The position numbers were made by a program, and so were the translations under genes. DNA of 64,000 bases from the NCBI GenBank assembly GCA_964491265.1, contig CAZBFP010000010.1, forward strand, positions 66,395 through 130,394, written 5' to 3'. The number at the start of each line of letters is the position of its first letter. The stretch's first letter is position 1. Source of the DNA: JBBAGC01 sp964491265. Lineage in GTDB: Bacteria; Spirochaetota; UBA4802; UBA5550. The notes below the pieces were generated by a model, which was not told the origin of the DNA, ran no database searches, and saw only the letters and a program-made list of their open reading frames with translations. Of this stretch, positions 32,991-42,281 are shown piece after piece.

Positions 32991-34364
32991 ATGGATATAA
33001 TTGGAAAAGAGCGGATCCATGTTTTAAACGACTCCCTGATCTCTAAAGGGACCTATGTTCTATACTGGATGCAGCAGTCTCAACGGGCGGATGATAACCA
33101 TGCTTTAACATTTGCTATAGATCTCGCAAACTCTCTCCATCTCCCGGTCATTGTTTTTTTTGGATTAACTGATTCATATCCGGAAGCCAACCTGAGGCAT
33201 TATAGTTTTATGCTGGACGGACTGGAGGAAACTGAAGAGGATCTGAAGAAGATGTCGATTAAGCTGGTGATGTGGCTTATAGATCCTGTAGAAGGGGTAA
33301 TAAACCTTTCTCAAAATGCTGCTGCTGTTGTTGCTGATGCGGGATATCTTAAAATACAGCATCAATGGCGAAGTAAAGCAGCGGAAGGAGTGAAGTGCAG
33401 GTTTTATGTTGTAGAATCGGATGTAATTGTTCCTGTTGAGACTGCATCAGTTAAGGAGAATTATTCCGCTGGTACATTCAGGCCGCGGGTAAAAAAAGAG
33501 CTGCATAATTTTCTTAAAAAAGTTCCTGTTTTAAAACCGGATCTCTCTTCACTAGAAGCTAAAGTAAAAACTGTCAGTATAAAAGACCGGAATCAGATTA
33601 TATCTGATCTGGATATTGACAAGGATATTTCTCTCCCGGATAATATAAAAGGGGGGAGGGGTGAAGCTTCCAAAAAACTTAACCGCTTCATTAATTCAAA
33701 ACTCTCAGATTATAATGAAAAAAGAAATAATCCGGGACTCGATTTTACTTCCGGACTCAGCCCCTATCTCCACTTCGGCCAGATATCACCTGTCAAAATT
33801 GCTCTGAAATTAATTAAATATGAAACTCCCGGGGCTGATTCATTTCTTGAAGAGCTCATTGTACGGAGAGAACTGAGCATGAATTTTGTCTACTATAACA
33901 AAAATTATGATAGCATAAGATGTCTCCCTGACTGGGCTCAGAGTACTTTAAGGAGCTATGAGCTTTTCCCCAGGGATTATCTTTATACTCTATCCGATTT
34001 TGAAAATTTCCGTACTCATGATATATACTGGAACGCAGCCCAGTATGAGCTTGTTACGCTTGGGGGGATGCACGGGTATATGAGGATGTACTGGGGAAAG
34101 AAAATTATTGAATGGTCCGGTTCCCCTGAAGCTGCATTTGATTACATGATATATCTGAATAATAAATACGCTATTGACGGCCGCGATCCTAACAGTTATG
34201 CAGGTATAGCCTGGTGTTTCGGAAAGCATGACAGGCCCTGGCAGGAGAGGCCTGTTTTCGGCAAAGTCCGCTATATGAATGCTGCAGGCTTAAAGAGAAA
34301 ATTCAACATGAAAAAATATCTTGAAAAGATATCCTTCCCTATGCAAAATGATCAAATAGTTTAA
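32991..34364 (+). CDS. phrB: Class II deoxyribodipyrimidine photolyase
   Basis: Repairs cyclobutane pyrimidine dimers using light and reduced FAD. The N-terminal YWMQQSQRADDNHAL and the C-terminal WCFGKHDRPWQERPVFGKVRYM are typical of class II enzymes, which are distinct from E. coli PhrB. The 457-residue length fits. AAGG lies nine bases before the ATG. It follows pfk closely and is probably co-transcribed. Confidence 0.92.
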   Translation: MDIIGKERIHVLNDSLISKGTYVLYWMQQSQRADDNHALTFAIDLANSLHLPVIVFFGLTDSYPEANLRHYSFMLDGLEETEEDLKKMSIKLVMWLIDPVEGVINLSQNAAAVVADAGYLKIQHQWRSKAAEGVKCRFYVVESDVIVPVETASVKENYSAGTFRPRVKKELHNFLKKVPVLKPDLSSLEAKVKTVSIKDRNQIISDLDIDKDISLPDNIKGGRGEASKKLNRFINSKLSDYNEKRNNPGLDFTSGLSPYLHFGQISPVKIALKLIKYETPGADSFLEELIVRRELSMNFVYYNKNYDSIRCLPDWAQSTLRSYELFPRDYLYTLSDFENFRTHDIYWNAAQYELVTLGGMHGYMRMYWGKKIIEWSGSPEAAFDYMIYLNNKYAIDGRDPNSYAGIAWCFGKHDRPWQERPVFGKVRYMNAAGLKRKFNMKKYLEKISFPMQNDQIV

Positions 34365-34409
34365 ATTAGAAAAAACTGATTTACAGTTAACAATATAGAG
34401 GTAATTAAG

Positions 34410-34682
34410 ATGCCGGATCTTTCAGAATTATCGGAAAATCTTGCTGGAATAAGTGATCCGGCGGTAATCAATAAATTTTTTGATGAAATTCTCACTGATA
34501 AGGAAAAAAAAGATATTCTTTTAAGGTGGGAGCTTATGAAAAAATTAAAGGATGGTGTTCCCCAGAGAACTATTGCTTCTGAGTTGGGGATCAGTCTTTG
34601 TAAAATCACCAGAGGTTCAAAAATTTTAAAATCGCAGGAATCGGTAGTAAATAAAATGCTGAATAATACAGCAAATAAATAA
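34410..34682 (+). CDS. TrpR-family repressor
   Basis: A 90-residue protein with the Trp-repressor fold: LTDKEKKDILLRWELMKKL is followed by the helix-turn-helix QRTIASELGISLCKITRGS. The ITRGSKIL end of the recognition helix is the family hallmark. TrpR proteins bind tryptophan and shut off trp genes. No trp gene is in the window, so targets are unknown; a YerC-like regulator with another ligand is possible. AGAGG precedes the ATG. Confidence 0.8.
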   Translation: MPDLSELSENLAGISDPAVINKFFDEILTDKEKKDILLRWELMKKLKDGVPQRTIASELGISLCKITRGSKILKSQESVVNKMLNNTANK

Positions 34683-34683
34683 C

Positions 34684-34719
34684 AAAAGAGGCGGTTTTTA
34701 TACCGCCCCTCTTTTATTT
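34684..34719. terminator. Bidirectional terminator between trpR-like and uraA
   Basis: AAAAGAGGCGGT (34684-34695) pairs with ACCGCCCCTCTTTT (34702-34715) with a two-base bulge. Runs of A before and T after the stem allow termination in both directions. Confidence 0.8.
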
Positions 34720-34720
34720 A

Positions 34721-35959
34721 TCAGCCTAATTTTTCGTAATTTGTTTCTTCAGGATCGCCTGCTATATCCTTATTGTCATTTGATTCAGGGAGTATTATAT
34801 TCAGAACAACACCAGCCAGACCTGAAAGGCCTATACCTGCAAGTGTAAATTGACCAAAGCTTAGAGAAGCCCCGCCCACACCGACAATAAGAATAACTGC
34901 TACTATAATAAGATTTTTATTTGAAGTAAAATCAACTTTATGCTCAACCATATTTTTTATCCCTATGGAGGCAATAGTTCCAAATAGAACAATCATTATC
35001 CCACCCATTACAGGTGCAGGAATTGTCTGAAGAAATGCTCCAAGCTTACCGAAGAATGAGAGGAGAATTGCAAATACAGCTGAGATCTGAAGCACCCTGG
35101 GGTCAAAAACCTTTGTAAGAGCAACCGCGCCAGTAACTTCTGAGTATGTAGTGTTGGGAGGTCCCCCCACCATACCTGCAAAACTTGTAGCAATACCATC
35201 TCCAAAAAGAGTTCTATGGAAACCGGGATCCTCATAGTATTTTTTACCTGTAACACTTGAAATAACCATAATGTCTCCGATGTGCTCAATAGTCGGGGCA
35301 AGGGCAACAGGAATAATAAAGAGTATTGCTCTCCAGTCAAATTCGGGCATAACAAAAGCGGGTATGCTAAACCATGGTGCATCAATTACCGGCTGAATAC
35401 TTACAAGCCCGAAAAAGAAAGCAGCAGTGTATCCGGCAATAATACCGCCTAAAATAGGTACAAGTTTAAATGTGCCCTTTGCAAAAAGTGAAATAAAAAT
35501 TGTTGTACACATTGCAATCAGGGCTACTGTTACATTATTCAACTGTCCGTCGCTGTTTTTTGTCATACCGATTGCAACAGGGGCAAGGCTTAAGCCAATT
35601 ACAATAATTACAGGGCCGATTACATGTGACGGCAGAAATCTGTGAACAATAGCAATACCGTATTTTTTTATCAGGCCTGCAAAGAAGATCTGCACAAAAC
35701 CTGCGGCAACAAGCCCGCCAAGTGTACCCTTTAGACCATAAAGGTGTGTTGCGGCGCCAATGGGTGCAATATAAGCAAAAGATGATGCGAGAAAGATAGG
35801 AATTTTACCTTTTGTAACGAGATGGAACAATAAAGTACCAACCCCTGCGGTAAAAAGTGCTACATTCGCGTCCAGACCTGTTAAAAGAGGGACTAGTACA
35901 AGTGCTCCAAAAGCGACAAAGAGCATCTGCATCCCCAGAATAATTCTTTTGATTTCCAT
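34721..35959 (-). CDS. uraA: Uracil permease (NCS2 family)
   Basis: An inner-membrane symporter for uracil with about 12-14 hydrophobic segments over 412 residues. The NCS2 signature region VMGGIMIVLFGTIASIGI and the substrate-site stretch LAPTIEHIGDIMVIS near residues 217-231 (Glu of the TM8 site) are clear. It follows upp by 13 bases on the same strand; permease plus phosphoribosyltransferase gives a complete uracil salvage unit. Confidence 0.93.
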   Translation of the reverse strand: MEIKRIILGMQMLFVAFGALVLVPLLTGLDANVALFTAGVGTLLFHLVTKGKIPIFLASSFAYIAPIGAATHLYGLKGTLGGLVAAGFVQIFFAGLIKKYGIAIVHRFLPSHVIGPVIIVIGLSLAPVAIGMTKNSDGQLNNVTVALIAMCTTIFISLFAKGTFKLVPILGGIIAGYTAAFFFGLVSIQPVIDAPWFSIPAFVMPEFDWRAILFIIPVALAPTIEHIGDIMVISSVTGKKYYEDPGFHRTLFGDGIATSFAGMVGGPPNTTYSEVTGAVALTKVFDPRVLQISAVFAILLSFFGKLGAFLQTIPAPVMGGIMIVLFGTIASIGIKNMVEHKVDFTSNKNLIIVAVILIVGVGGASLSFGQFTLAGIGLSGLAGVVLNIILPESNDNKDIAGDPEETNYEKLG

Positions 35960-35972
35960 TTAACCTCCCTTA

Positions 35973-36593
35973 TTATTTTGTTCCGTATAACCGGTCACCG
36001 GCATCACCGAGACCTGGAATTATATATTTATTATCATCAAGGTATTCATCCACACTCCCTGTAAAAATCTGGACATCCGGATGAGCATCCTCAACAACTT
36101 TAATCCCTTCAGGGGCTGAAATAATCGAAATTAGAACAATATTGCCGTATCCCTGTTTTTTTAGCATATCAATCGCAGCCACTACAGATCCCCCCGTGGC
36201 AAGCATGGGATCGATTATAAAGACCAGCGGATTTATAAGGTTTTCCGGAAGTTTGGAGTAGTATTCTACCGGAAGTTTTGTATCGTGGTCACGGTAAATT
36301 CCAAGAAATCCGACCCTGGCATTAGGCACAAGTGAGAGAATACCGTTAAGCATCCCCACTCCAGCCCTGAGAATGGGAACAACCACTATATCGTTCTTCA
36401 TCCTCTTCCCTGTCATTAGGGTCATGGGTGTTTTAATTTCACAATCCTCTACTTCTATATTTTTAAGAGCTTCATAGCAGATAAGCATTGTTATTTCACT
36501 TGCCAGCTCTCTAAATTCTTTATGGCTGGTATTGATATCTCTCAGTGCTGTTAACTTATGTGTTAAAAATGGATGGTTTATTTCATGATACAT
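35973..36593 (-). CDS. upp: Uracil phosphoribosyltransferase
   Basis: Makes UMP from uracil and PRPP. The PRPP-binding block IIDPMLATGGS lies near residues 122-132 and the uracil-binding end YIIPGLGDAGDRLYGT at the C-terminus. ATG 36593 is chosen because the family begins near here (MYHEINHPFLTHKL) and AGAGG lies seven bases upstream. An earlier in-frame start at 36626 would add 11 residues without support. It heads the upp-uraA operon. Confidence 0.95.
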   Translation of the reverse strand: MYHEINHPFLTHKLTALRDINTSHKEFRELASEITMLICYEALKNIEVEDCEIKTPMTLMTGKRMKNDIVVVPILRAGVGMLNGILSLVPNARVGFLGIYRDHDTKLPVEYYSKLPENLINPLVFIIDPMLATGGSVVAAIDMLKKQGYGNIVLISIISAPEGIKVVEDAHPDVQIFTGSVDEYLDDNKYIIPGLGDAGDRLYGTK

Positions 36594-36628
36594 TTGCGGA
36601 CCTCTTTCTGATTTTTTTTGCGCCAAAA

Positions 36629-36653
36629 AAAACCTGAATAAAATTCAGGTTTT
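36629..36653 (-). terminator. Terminator or attenuator just upstream of upp
   Basis: AAAACCTGAAT (36629-36639) pairs with ATTCAGGTTTT (36643-36653). On the minus strand the stem is followed by TTTTTTTT. It can end the upstream flavoprotein operon or act in the upp leader, about 40 bases before the start codon. Confidence 0.7.
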
Positions 36654-36832
36654 TAAATAGTAATTAATTGATTGCTGATTTCGAAAAAAATATCTCTATA
36701 TATTATCCTTATCACAGTCAAAGCATGTCCCTGGAATAATTTTATTAAAATTTCTTTTGAAAAAGACTAATTGATATAATTTTTTTAAAGTATTTAAAGT
36801 CAATAAATATTTTAAAAAAAGATAAAAACAAA

Positions 36833-36955
36833 TCAATGTTAATTCCTTCACTTATATTTGAAATATAATGCTTCAATATCCCCGCCGGCGAAGGCGGCGG
36901 GGATATTGAAAACAGCATAATTACACTAAAATATATCCTTAGGAATAATAACTGA
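36833..36955. repeat. Family-1 element, copy 7
   Basis: TCAATGTTAATTCCTTCACTTATATTTG to AGGAATAATAACTGA, with the core CAATATCCCCGCC (GGCGAA) GGCGGCGGGGATATTG. It fills a third of the 372 bases between the flavoprotein gene and upp. Confidence 0.9.
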
Positions 36956-36965
36956 AAACGTATTT

Positions 36966-38228
36966 TTATTTAACGATTCCTGATGCTGCCCTTATCCCTG
37001 ATGCCCAGGCTCCGGTTATTCCTCTGGATGTGCCTGCACCATCACCAATCATGTAAATATTTTTTTTAACGCAAAAATGATTATCAATAAACTCAGGCCT
37101 GATAGCGTATGTTTTAATTTCAGGGTAATAGATGATAGTTGATGGATGCATAATCCCGGGAATAATAGTATCGAGCATTTTCATGGCACGCCAGATATCA
37201 CGCATAATTTTAGAAGGAATGGCAAGGCTCACATCCCCCGGGGTTGAACTTTTAAGTGTTGACTCGAAATCGTAAAGGTCAAGATTAAAGGTTTCTTTTG
37301 AGGATCTTTTCCCAAGCCTGAAATCACCGATTCTCTGCATCATGGGCTGACCGCCGGAAAGCTGCATAGCCATACGCCCCAGAATTTCAGCAAACTGATG
37401 ACCGCTGACAACAGGATCTGTAAGAGTTATAGTCTTAAGCATTGCAAAATTTACAAGCCCATTAGGCTTCCTGTCAGTTGAATAGGCATGTCCGTTTACA
37501 GAGTAATATGTTTCATATTTTTCCTTAACAATATGGGCAGACCCGGAATTGGTGCAGAATGTCCTTACCCTGCCGGGAAAGATAAATTTAGGATCATAGT
37601 AATCCTTCACGATAGGATAATACTCCTCTTTTGCCTCAACTCTGATCCCAACATCAACAACATTGTCCGAATAATTGATCTCAAGTGTATCCATAATATT
37701 TTGAAGCCATGTGTACCCGGCCCGTCCTGGAGCAATCACCAGATTAGAAAATCCCACCGCATCTCCGGTTGACAGTTCTATTATACGCTTTTCATAATCA
37801 ATGACAGTCATAGCAGTTTCAAGTGCAACAGTTACACCAAGATCCTGAAGCTGTTTAATCAGGTCAGCTATAAGCCCTTTAGCCCGGTCTGTTCCCACAT
37901 GGGCCTGCTTAATATTAAGGAGTTTTACTCCCAGTTTGTCAGCCCTGTTCGCATAGACATCAAGATTTCTCTGCTGCACATAATCAGGTTTGAGATGATC
38001 AGCTACCTCCTGAAGGAGAATATCAGCTTCTTCCTCATCCCAGAGCTCTGTAGTAAATCCCACAGGAAACGTATAGTTCTGCTTACAATCGTTGCGTAGA
38101 CCACCTGAGCTGATTTTAGATTTTTCGATTAAGAGGATAGATTTGTCTGAATGTTCGGCAAGGTAAAAGGCTGCTCCAAGTCCTGCAGGTCCGGAGCCGA
38201 CGATAATAACATCAAAGCTGTTTTTCAT
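36966..38228 (-). CDS. FAD-dependent oxidoreductase (COG2509-like)
   Basis: The N-terminal dinucleotide-binding motif IIVGSGPAGLGAAFYLAE is followed by the GGLRNDCKQNY region and a C-terminal FAD-binding block MIGDGAGTSRGITGAWASG. The 420-residue protein resembles the uncharacterised FAD-dependent dehydrogenases of COG2509. The substrate is unknown. It follows the HD-domain gene by 31 bases and the acyl-CoA dehydrogenase operon, so an electron-transfer or lipid link is conceivable but only by context. Confidence 0.82.
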   Translation of the reverse strand: MKNSFDVIIVGSGPAGLGAAFYLAEHSDKSILLIEKSKISSGGLRNDCKQNYTFPVGFTTELWDEEEADILLQEVADHLKPDYVQQRNLDVYANRADKLGVKLLNIKQAHVGTDRAKGLIADLIKQLQDLGVTVALETAMTVIDYEKRIIELSTGDAVGFSNLVIAPGRAGYTWLQNIMDTLEINYSDNVVDVGIRVEAKEEYYPIVKDYYDPKFIFPGRVRTFCTNSGSAHIVKEKYETYYSVNGHAYSTDRKPNGLVNFAMLKTITLTDPVVSGHQFAEILGRMAMQLSGGQPMMQRIGDFRLGKRSSKETFNLDLYDFESTLKSSTPGDVSLAIPSKIMRDIWRAMKMLDTIIPGIMHPSTIIYYPEIKTYAIRPEFIDNHFCVKKNIYMIGDGAGTSRGITGAWASGIRAASGIVK

Positions 38229-38259
38229 AGGGGGGGTCCCTTAAGATATTCAGAGTTTA

Positions 38260-38856
38260 TTAATCACAATGCTTAATATAGCTTTTAGTAACTGCTGAGT
38301 CTATTATTTTTTTTGCATAGTCCCATAATTTATCAGATCCGCTCTTAATTACACTGTTTCTCTTTAACACCTGATCGTAGGTAATACTGTTTTCCTGCCA
38401 TGATTTACCCTCTGAAGCATAGTTAAGATTAACAGGCTGAAATCTGTCAAGGGCATTGGCAAAGTTAGCTTCAGGTGATTGATTCTTTTCAAATTCCTGC
38501 CATGTAAACATGAATTCTTCTTTCTGGTCATTAGGGAGCAGGGAAAAGAGACGTTCTGCTGCAGCCATCTCCCTTTCAGCTTTACCTTCATTTGCTGCAG
38601 CATCGTAACAGTATGCATCACCGGCATCAATTTCGATAATATCGTGAATAATTACCATTTTTACTACTTTAAGAATGTCAATACTGCTGTTACTGTGTTC
38701 AGCAAGGAGTATGGCCATCAATGAAAGATGCCAGGAGTGCTCAGCATCATTTTCAAATCTTGACCCGTCTGCAAGGTAAGTCCTTCTGTATATTGATTTA
38801 AGCCTGTCAGTCTCAAGAATAAAGTTGATCTGCTGTTTCAGCCTGTCATCTTTCAT
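38260..38856 (-). CDS. HD-domain hydrolase (YfbR/HDDC2-like 5'-deoxynucleotidase)
   Basis: The metal ligands of the HD fold are visible: His in DAEHSWHL near residue 36, HD in IIHDIIEIDAGD near residue 74 and Asp in NALDRFQP near residue 138. YfbR-type enzymes remove phosphate from deoxynucleoside 5'-monophosphates. The 198-residue length fits the HDDC2 subgroup. It lies 12 bases after the acyl-CoA dehydrogenase gene. Confidence 0.8.
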   Translation of the reverse strand: MKDDRLKQQINFILETDRLKSIYRRTYLADGSRFENDAEHSWHLSLMAILLAEHSNSSIDILKVVKMVIIHDIIEIDAGDAYCYDAAANEGKAEREMAAAERLFSLLPNDQKEEFMFTWQEFEKNQSPEANFANALDRFQPVNLNYASEGKSWQENSITYDQVLKRNSVIKSGSDKLWDYAKKIIDSAVTKSYIKHCD

Positions 38857-38868
38857 CGAATTATACCT

Positions 38869-40740
38869 CTATTCCTCAAGAGCGCCTGTGAACATATGGG
38901 GCGTAACTGATAAGGAAGCGCCATCATCATTCATCATCGACTCAGCTAAAGCAAAAAAGTGGGGGAGCTGAGATTCTATAAAGAATCTCCCGGACTGAAT
39001 TCTCCCTGCAAGAAAGGCTGCGTCAATGTCTGATGCAGAGAGAGTTTTTATATCTGCATCCGGATTTGCCTTTAAGATATTATTTAGCCTTGTCTGTACC
39101 TCAGTCATACTCCAGATGTGACACCATGATAATACCAGCAGATAAAATGCTCTGAGAAAGGATGTGGAGTGAGTAAATATTTCAAGTATCCTCCCTTCAT
39201 TCATCCTTTTTTTCATTTTGCTGATCACCATATCGAGGTTTTCTATGCCGTCACGAACCCGATTTATATATTTATCTTCTACAATCCCATATGCATCTTC
39301 CAGTGTTTTTTCAACAACATTTTTCCAGATATTATACCCTTTCTGGTTTTTATTCATCAGCACTTTCCGCATAAGAAGGTCAATTGACTGGATGCCGTTA
39401 GCCCCTTCAAATATTGAGAGTATGCGGCAGTTTCTGTAGAGCTGTTCAACCGGGTAGTCCATACAAAAGCCGTACCCGCCGAAGACCTGCATTGCTTCAG
39501 AAGTAACCAGAATAGAAGTATCGCTGCATCCAGCTTTACAGATGGGAACCAGAAGCTCAACTATTGCTTCAGCATTTTCAGCTTCCTCCCCTTCAAGGAC
39601 TTTCATGAGATCCTGATTGTAGTAGTTATAATTAATCATTATCCTCTGGGCATCTATATATGATCTCATCCAGAGGAGCATTCTTGATACGTCAGGATGA
39701 TTTATAATTTCTGTTTTAGGGGCATCAGGATTCATGGCATTAAGTATATGGCTCCCCTGAATCCGGTTTTTCGCGTAGGTTACTGAATTAAGGTATGCTG
39801 TAGAGGATGTTCCCTGAGCCTGTACAGCTGTACCGAGTCTGATTGTGTTCATCATCTGGAACATAATCTTCATCCCCATCCGTTCTTTACCGAGAAGATA
39901 CCCACGGCAGGAGTTGTTCTCTCCAAACACCATGGTGCATGTAGCTGAACCTTTTATTCCAAGTTTATGTTCAATACCGGCGCAGATGACATCATTGAAT
40001 TCGCCGTTTGAACCGTCTTCGTTCACATGATACTTGGGTACAAGAAAAATAGAAATACCCTTTGTCCCTGCAGGGTCACCCTCTATACGCGCTAGAACCG
40101 GATGTATCATGTTGGAATAAAGATCATTATCCCCGCTGGAGATAAAAATTTTCTGTCCTGTAATAAGATAGGTACCGTCATCCTGCAGTGTTGCTTTTGT
40201 TTTCAAATTCCCCACGTCAGATCCTGCATCAGCTTCTGTAAGGCACATTGTTCCGCCCCATGTACCTGAAATAAGTCCGGGCAGATATAGATTCTTCTGA
40301 TCTTCAGTTCCGAATTCCTTTATAAGGTTTATTACTCCGGCAGAAAGTATTGTATACATCATTAGATTAGGTGCTGCAGCGCATATATACTCAAGGGAGG
40401 CAGCCCCGACAGACCTGGGCGGGATCTGGCTCCCGTCATGAGAGTCCAGGAGAAGAAGCGACATCAGGCCTGATTCATAGTACATCTGAAGAGCAGGTTT
40501 CAGTGAGTCAGGCACTTTTACATTTTTTGTAACCGGATTCCAGGAGCACCCCTCCCGGTCTGAAGGTTCAAAGGTTTTATGGAATTCATTAACTGAAATT
40601 GTTTCAACAAGATCGATGAGCGCTTCAAGACTATCTTTATCATAGTCGGAAAAATTATTATATTGTGCAAGGTTCTGAACTTTCAGGATATCAAATAAAA
40701 CAAACTTTAAGTCTTTGGTATCAACAAGTGAATTAAGCAT
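38869..40740 (-). CDS. Acyl-CoA dehydrogenase
   Basis: Oxidises acyl-CoA to trans-2-enoyl-CoA using FAD. Motifs: CLTEADAGSDVGNLKT near residue 180, MQVFGGYGFCMDYPVEQLYRN near 440 and the catalytic glutamate in IFEGANGIQ near 466. The 623 residues include a C-terminal extension as in the large DmdC-like and FadE-like groups, so the substrate could be long-chain or unusual. ATG 40740 is chosen since AGAGGT lies six bases upstream. A promoter with an internal palindrome stands 50 bases before it. Confidence 0.92.
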   Translation of the reverse strand: MLNSLVDTKDLKFVLFDILKVQNLAQYNNFSDYDKDSLEALIDLVETISVNEFHKTFEPSDREGCSWNPVTKNVKVPDSLKPALQMYYESGLMSLLLLDSHDGSQIPPRSVGAASLEYICAAAPNLMMYTILSAGVINLIKEFGTEDQKNLYLPGLISGTWGGTMCLTEADAGSDVGNLKTKATLQDDGTYLITGQKIFISSGDNDLYSNMIHPVLARIEGDPAGTKGISIFLVPKYHVNEDGSNGEFNDVICAGIEHKLGIKGSATCTMVFGENNSCRGYLLGKERMGMKIMFQMMNTIRLGTAVQAQGTSSTAYLNSVTYAKNRIQGSHILNAMNPDAPKTEIINHPDVSRMLLWMRSYIDAQRIMINYNYYNQDLMKVLEGEEAENAEAIVELLVPICKAGCSDTSILVTSEAMQVFGGYGFCMDYPVEQLYRNCRILSIFEGANGIQSIDLLMRKVLMNKNQKGYNIWKNVVEKTLEDAYGIVEDKYINRVRDGIENLDMVISKMKKRMNEGRILEIFTHSTSFLRAFYLLVLSWCHIWSMTEVQTRLNNILKANPDADIKTLSASDIDAAFLAGRIQSGRFFIESQLPHFFALAESMMNDDGASLSVTPHMFTGALEE

Positions 40741-40789
40741 TATGCACCTCTTGCAAATTGGAAAAATATTAAAATATGCAACTTGTTTC

Positions 40790-40818
40790 ATAATTGATTC
40801 ATCGAATCAAAAAGTCAA
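40790..40818 (-). promoter_or_regulatory. Promoter of the acyl-CoA dehydrogenase operon with an internal operator-like palindrome
   Basis: Minus strand: TTGACT (40818-40813), 17-base spacer, AATTAT (40795-40790). The palindrome TTGATTC-ATC-GAATCAA (40794-40810) occupies the spacer, the classic place for a repressor of this kind of gene. Confidence 0.65.
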
Positions 40819-40850
40819 GAAAAATAAGATGTAAGAACCGATCTGATGAT

Positions 40851-41753
40851 CTAAAAAATATATGCCAGGCTGAAAATGACTGAATATGCAAGCGCTGCTA
40901 TAGCAACTTTTCTAAGCTCATTGTCAAGATCTGCCAGGTCTATATTTGTAATAACAGCAGCCAGATTATAAATAAGAGGGATAAAAACCAAAGTATAAAA
41001 AAGCTGGTGAATCGCTGAATAGTTAATGTAAGTATAGATTAAACTTGATGTAATTGCCGCAAGAATTATAAAACCGTGATATATTTTAGATTTTTCCCTA
41101 CCGAGTATACCGGCAAGAGTCAGCTTCCCGCTTCTGCTGTCGTTTTCTATATCCCTCATATTATTAAGATTAAGTACAGCTACACTCATGAGTCCGATTG
41201 CCATGGAAGGGAATATGAGGTCGAATCTGACAAATCCGCTGTGAAGAAAAAAAGCTCCCATTGTGCCCACTGGGCCGAAAAAAATCAGTACAAACAAATC
41301 CCCCATGGCCCTGTAGCCGTATGGCTTTTTACCAACCGTATATTTTATTGCAGCTGCAATTGCTGCAAGCCCGATTGCAAGAAGAATCAGAGTATAATTG
41401 AAACTCATAAACCTTGTCCCATAATAAACAAGGAAAAGACCTGATACTGATGAGATAATGACAAAGATGATTATCATAACTTTCATCTGAACCATTGTAA
41501 TATCGCCCTTCTGCAGAGCCCTGGCAGGGCCGATCCTTTCTGCATTATCCGCTCCTGTAATCATATCGCCATAATCATTGGCAAGATTTGAAAGGATCTG
41601 AAGTGAGAGTGTTGTAATTACGCATAGCCAGAAAATAAGGTGGCTGAAGATTCCGTAAGAGAGGGAAAGAAAACTTCCGAGTATTACACTGGAAAGAGAA
41701 AGCGGAAGAGTTCTGAGCCTGAATGAGACGATCCATGATTTTAGTGCTGTCAT
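40851..41753 (-). CDS. menA: 1,4-dihydroxy-2-naphthoate polyprenyltransferase
   Basis: MenA joins the prenyl tail to dihydroxynaphthoate in the membrane, giving demethylmenaquinone. The first aspartate motif NDYGDMITGAD near residues 60-70 and the second NNMRDIENDSRSGK near 195-208 are characteristic, with about eight membrane helices over 300 residues. The RIGPARALQKG stretch is typical of MenA rather than UbiA. It implies a menaquinone-based respiratory chain. No other men gene is in the window. Confidence 0.92.
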   Translation of the reverse strand: MTALKSWIVSFRLRTLPLSLSSVILGSFLSLSYGIFSHLIFWLCVITTLSLQILSNLANDYGDMITGADNAERIGPARALQKGDITMVQMKVMIIIFVIISSVSGLFLVYYGTRFMSFNYTLILLAIGLAAIAAAIKYTVGKKPYGYRAMGDLFVLIFFGPVGTMGAFFLHSGFVRFDLIFPSMAIGLMSVAVLNLNNMRDIENDSRSGKLTLAGILGREKSKIYHGFIILAAITSSLIYTYINYSAIHQLFYTLVFIPLIYNLAAVITNIDLADLDNELRKVAIAALAYSVIFSLAYIF

Positions 41754-41794
41754 TAAATAATCCTGTAAGTTTTAGTCGATTTTTATGATTACAA

Positions 41795-41904
41795 TCAGTA
41801 TTTATTCCTAAACTTATTATTGTTAAAAACTGCTCTATTATTTTCTCCTGCGAAGGGAGGGATATAAAATTGTCTATTTATATATTTTTAGGAATTAACA
41901 TTGA
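41795..41904. repeat. Family-1 element, copy 8 (reduced core)
   Basis: TCAGTATTTATTCCTAAACTTATTATTG at the left and TTTTTAGGAATTAACATTGA at the right enclose a short, weakly GC core (TCTCCTGCGAAGGGAGGGA). It lies between menA and the cytochrome gene. Confidence 0.8.
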
Positions 41905-41985
41905 ATTATACTATGATTTTTACAAAAAAATAGTATATTTATACATATGAGTGCAACAACTATTTTTACGATAAGGGGTAAAACA

Positions 41986-42231
41986 ATGACCGGTAAAACT
42001 GCGGCATTATTTTTAATTTTTTCAATGTTATCAGCACTGATTTTTTTTAATATAAGTAAAGCTGAAGCTGATCAGGGTGTTTACGAGAAGAAATGCTCCA
42101 CATGTCATTCACTTAGAAAGCCGGAAGTTTATTCAAAAAAACAGTGGGATTATCATGTAAAACGTATGGCTGACAGGGCAGGGCTTACATCAGCTGAGAT
42201 TAAAAGCATTATTGATCTGCACACAAAGTAG
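41986..42231 (+). CDS. Small c-type cytochrome-like protein
   Basis: An 81-residue protein with a signal peptide (residues about 5-26, ending in SKAEA) and one haem motif CSTCH near residue 38. The distal Met may be Met58 in VKRMADRAG. The size and the ALTxxEixxIxxyL-type tail recall the small mono-haem domains fused to or partnered with periplasmic reductases. AAGGGG before ATG 41986 decides the start over ATG 41947. Confidence 0.8.
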   Translation: MTGKTAALFLIFSMLSALIFFNISKAEADQGVYEKKCSTCHSLRKPEVYSKKQWDYHVKRMADRAGLTSAEIKSIIDLHTK

Positions 42232-42281
42232 CAGATGAGTTTAGCCGGGCGCGGAATTAATTTTTTTTGAATAAGCCATTA

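Noticed and set aside
34365..34409. TrpR operator (ACAGTTAACA) before the trpR-like gene
   Set aside because: Only the central GTTAAC matches; too short to call.
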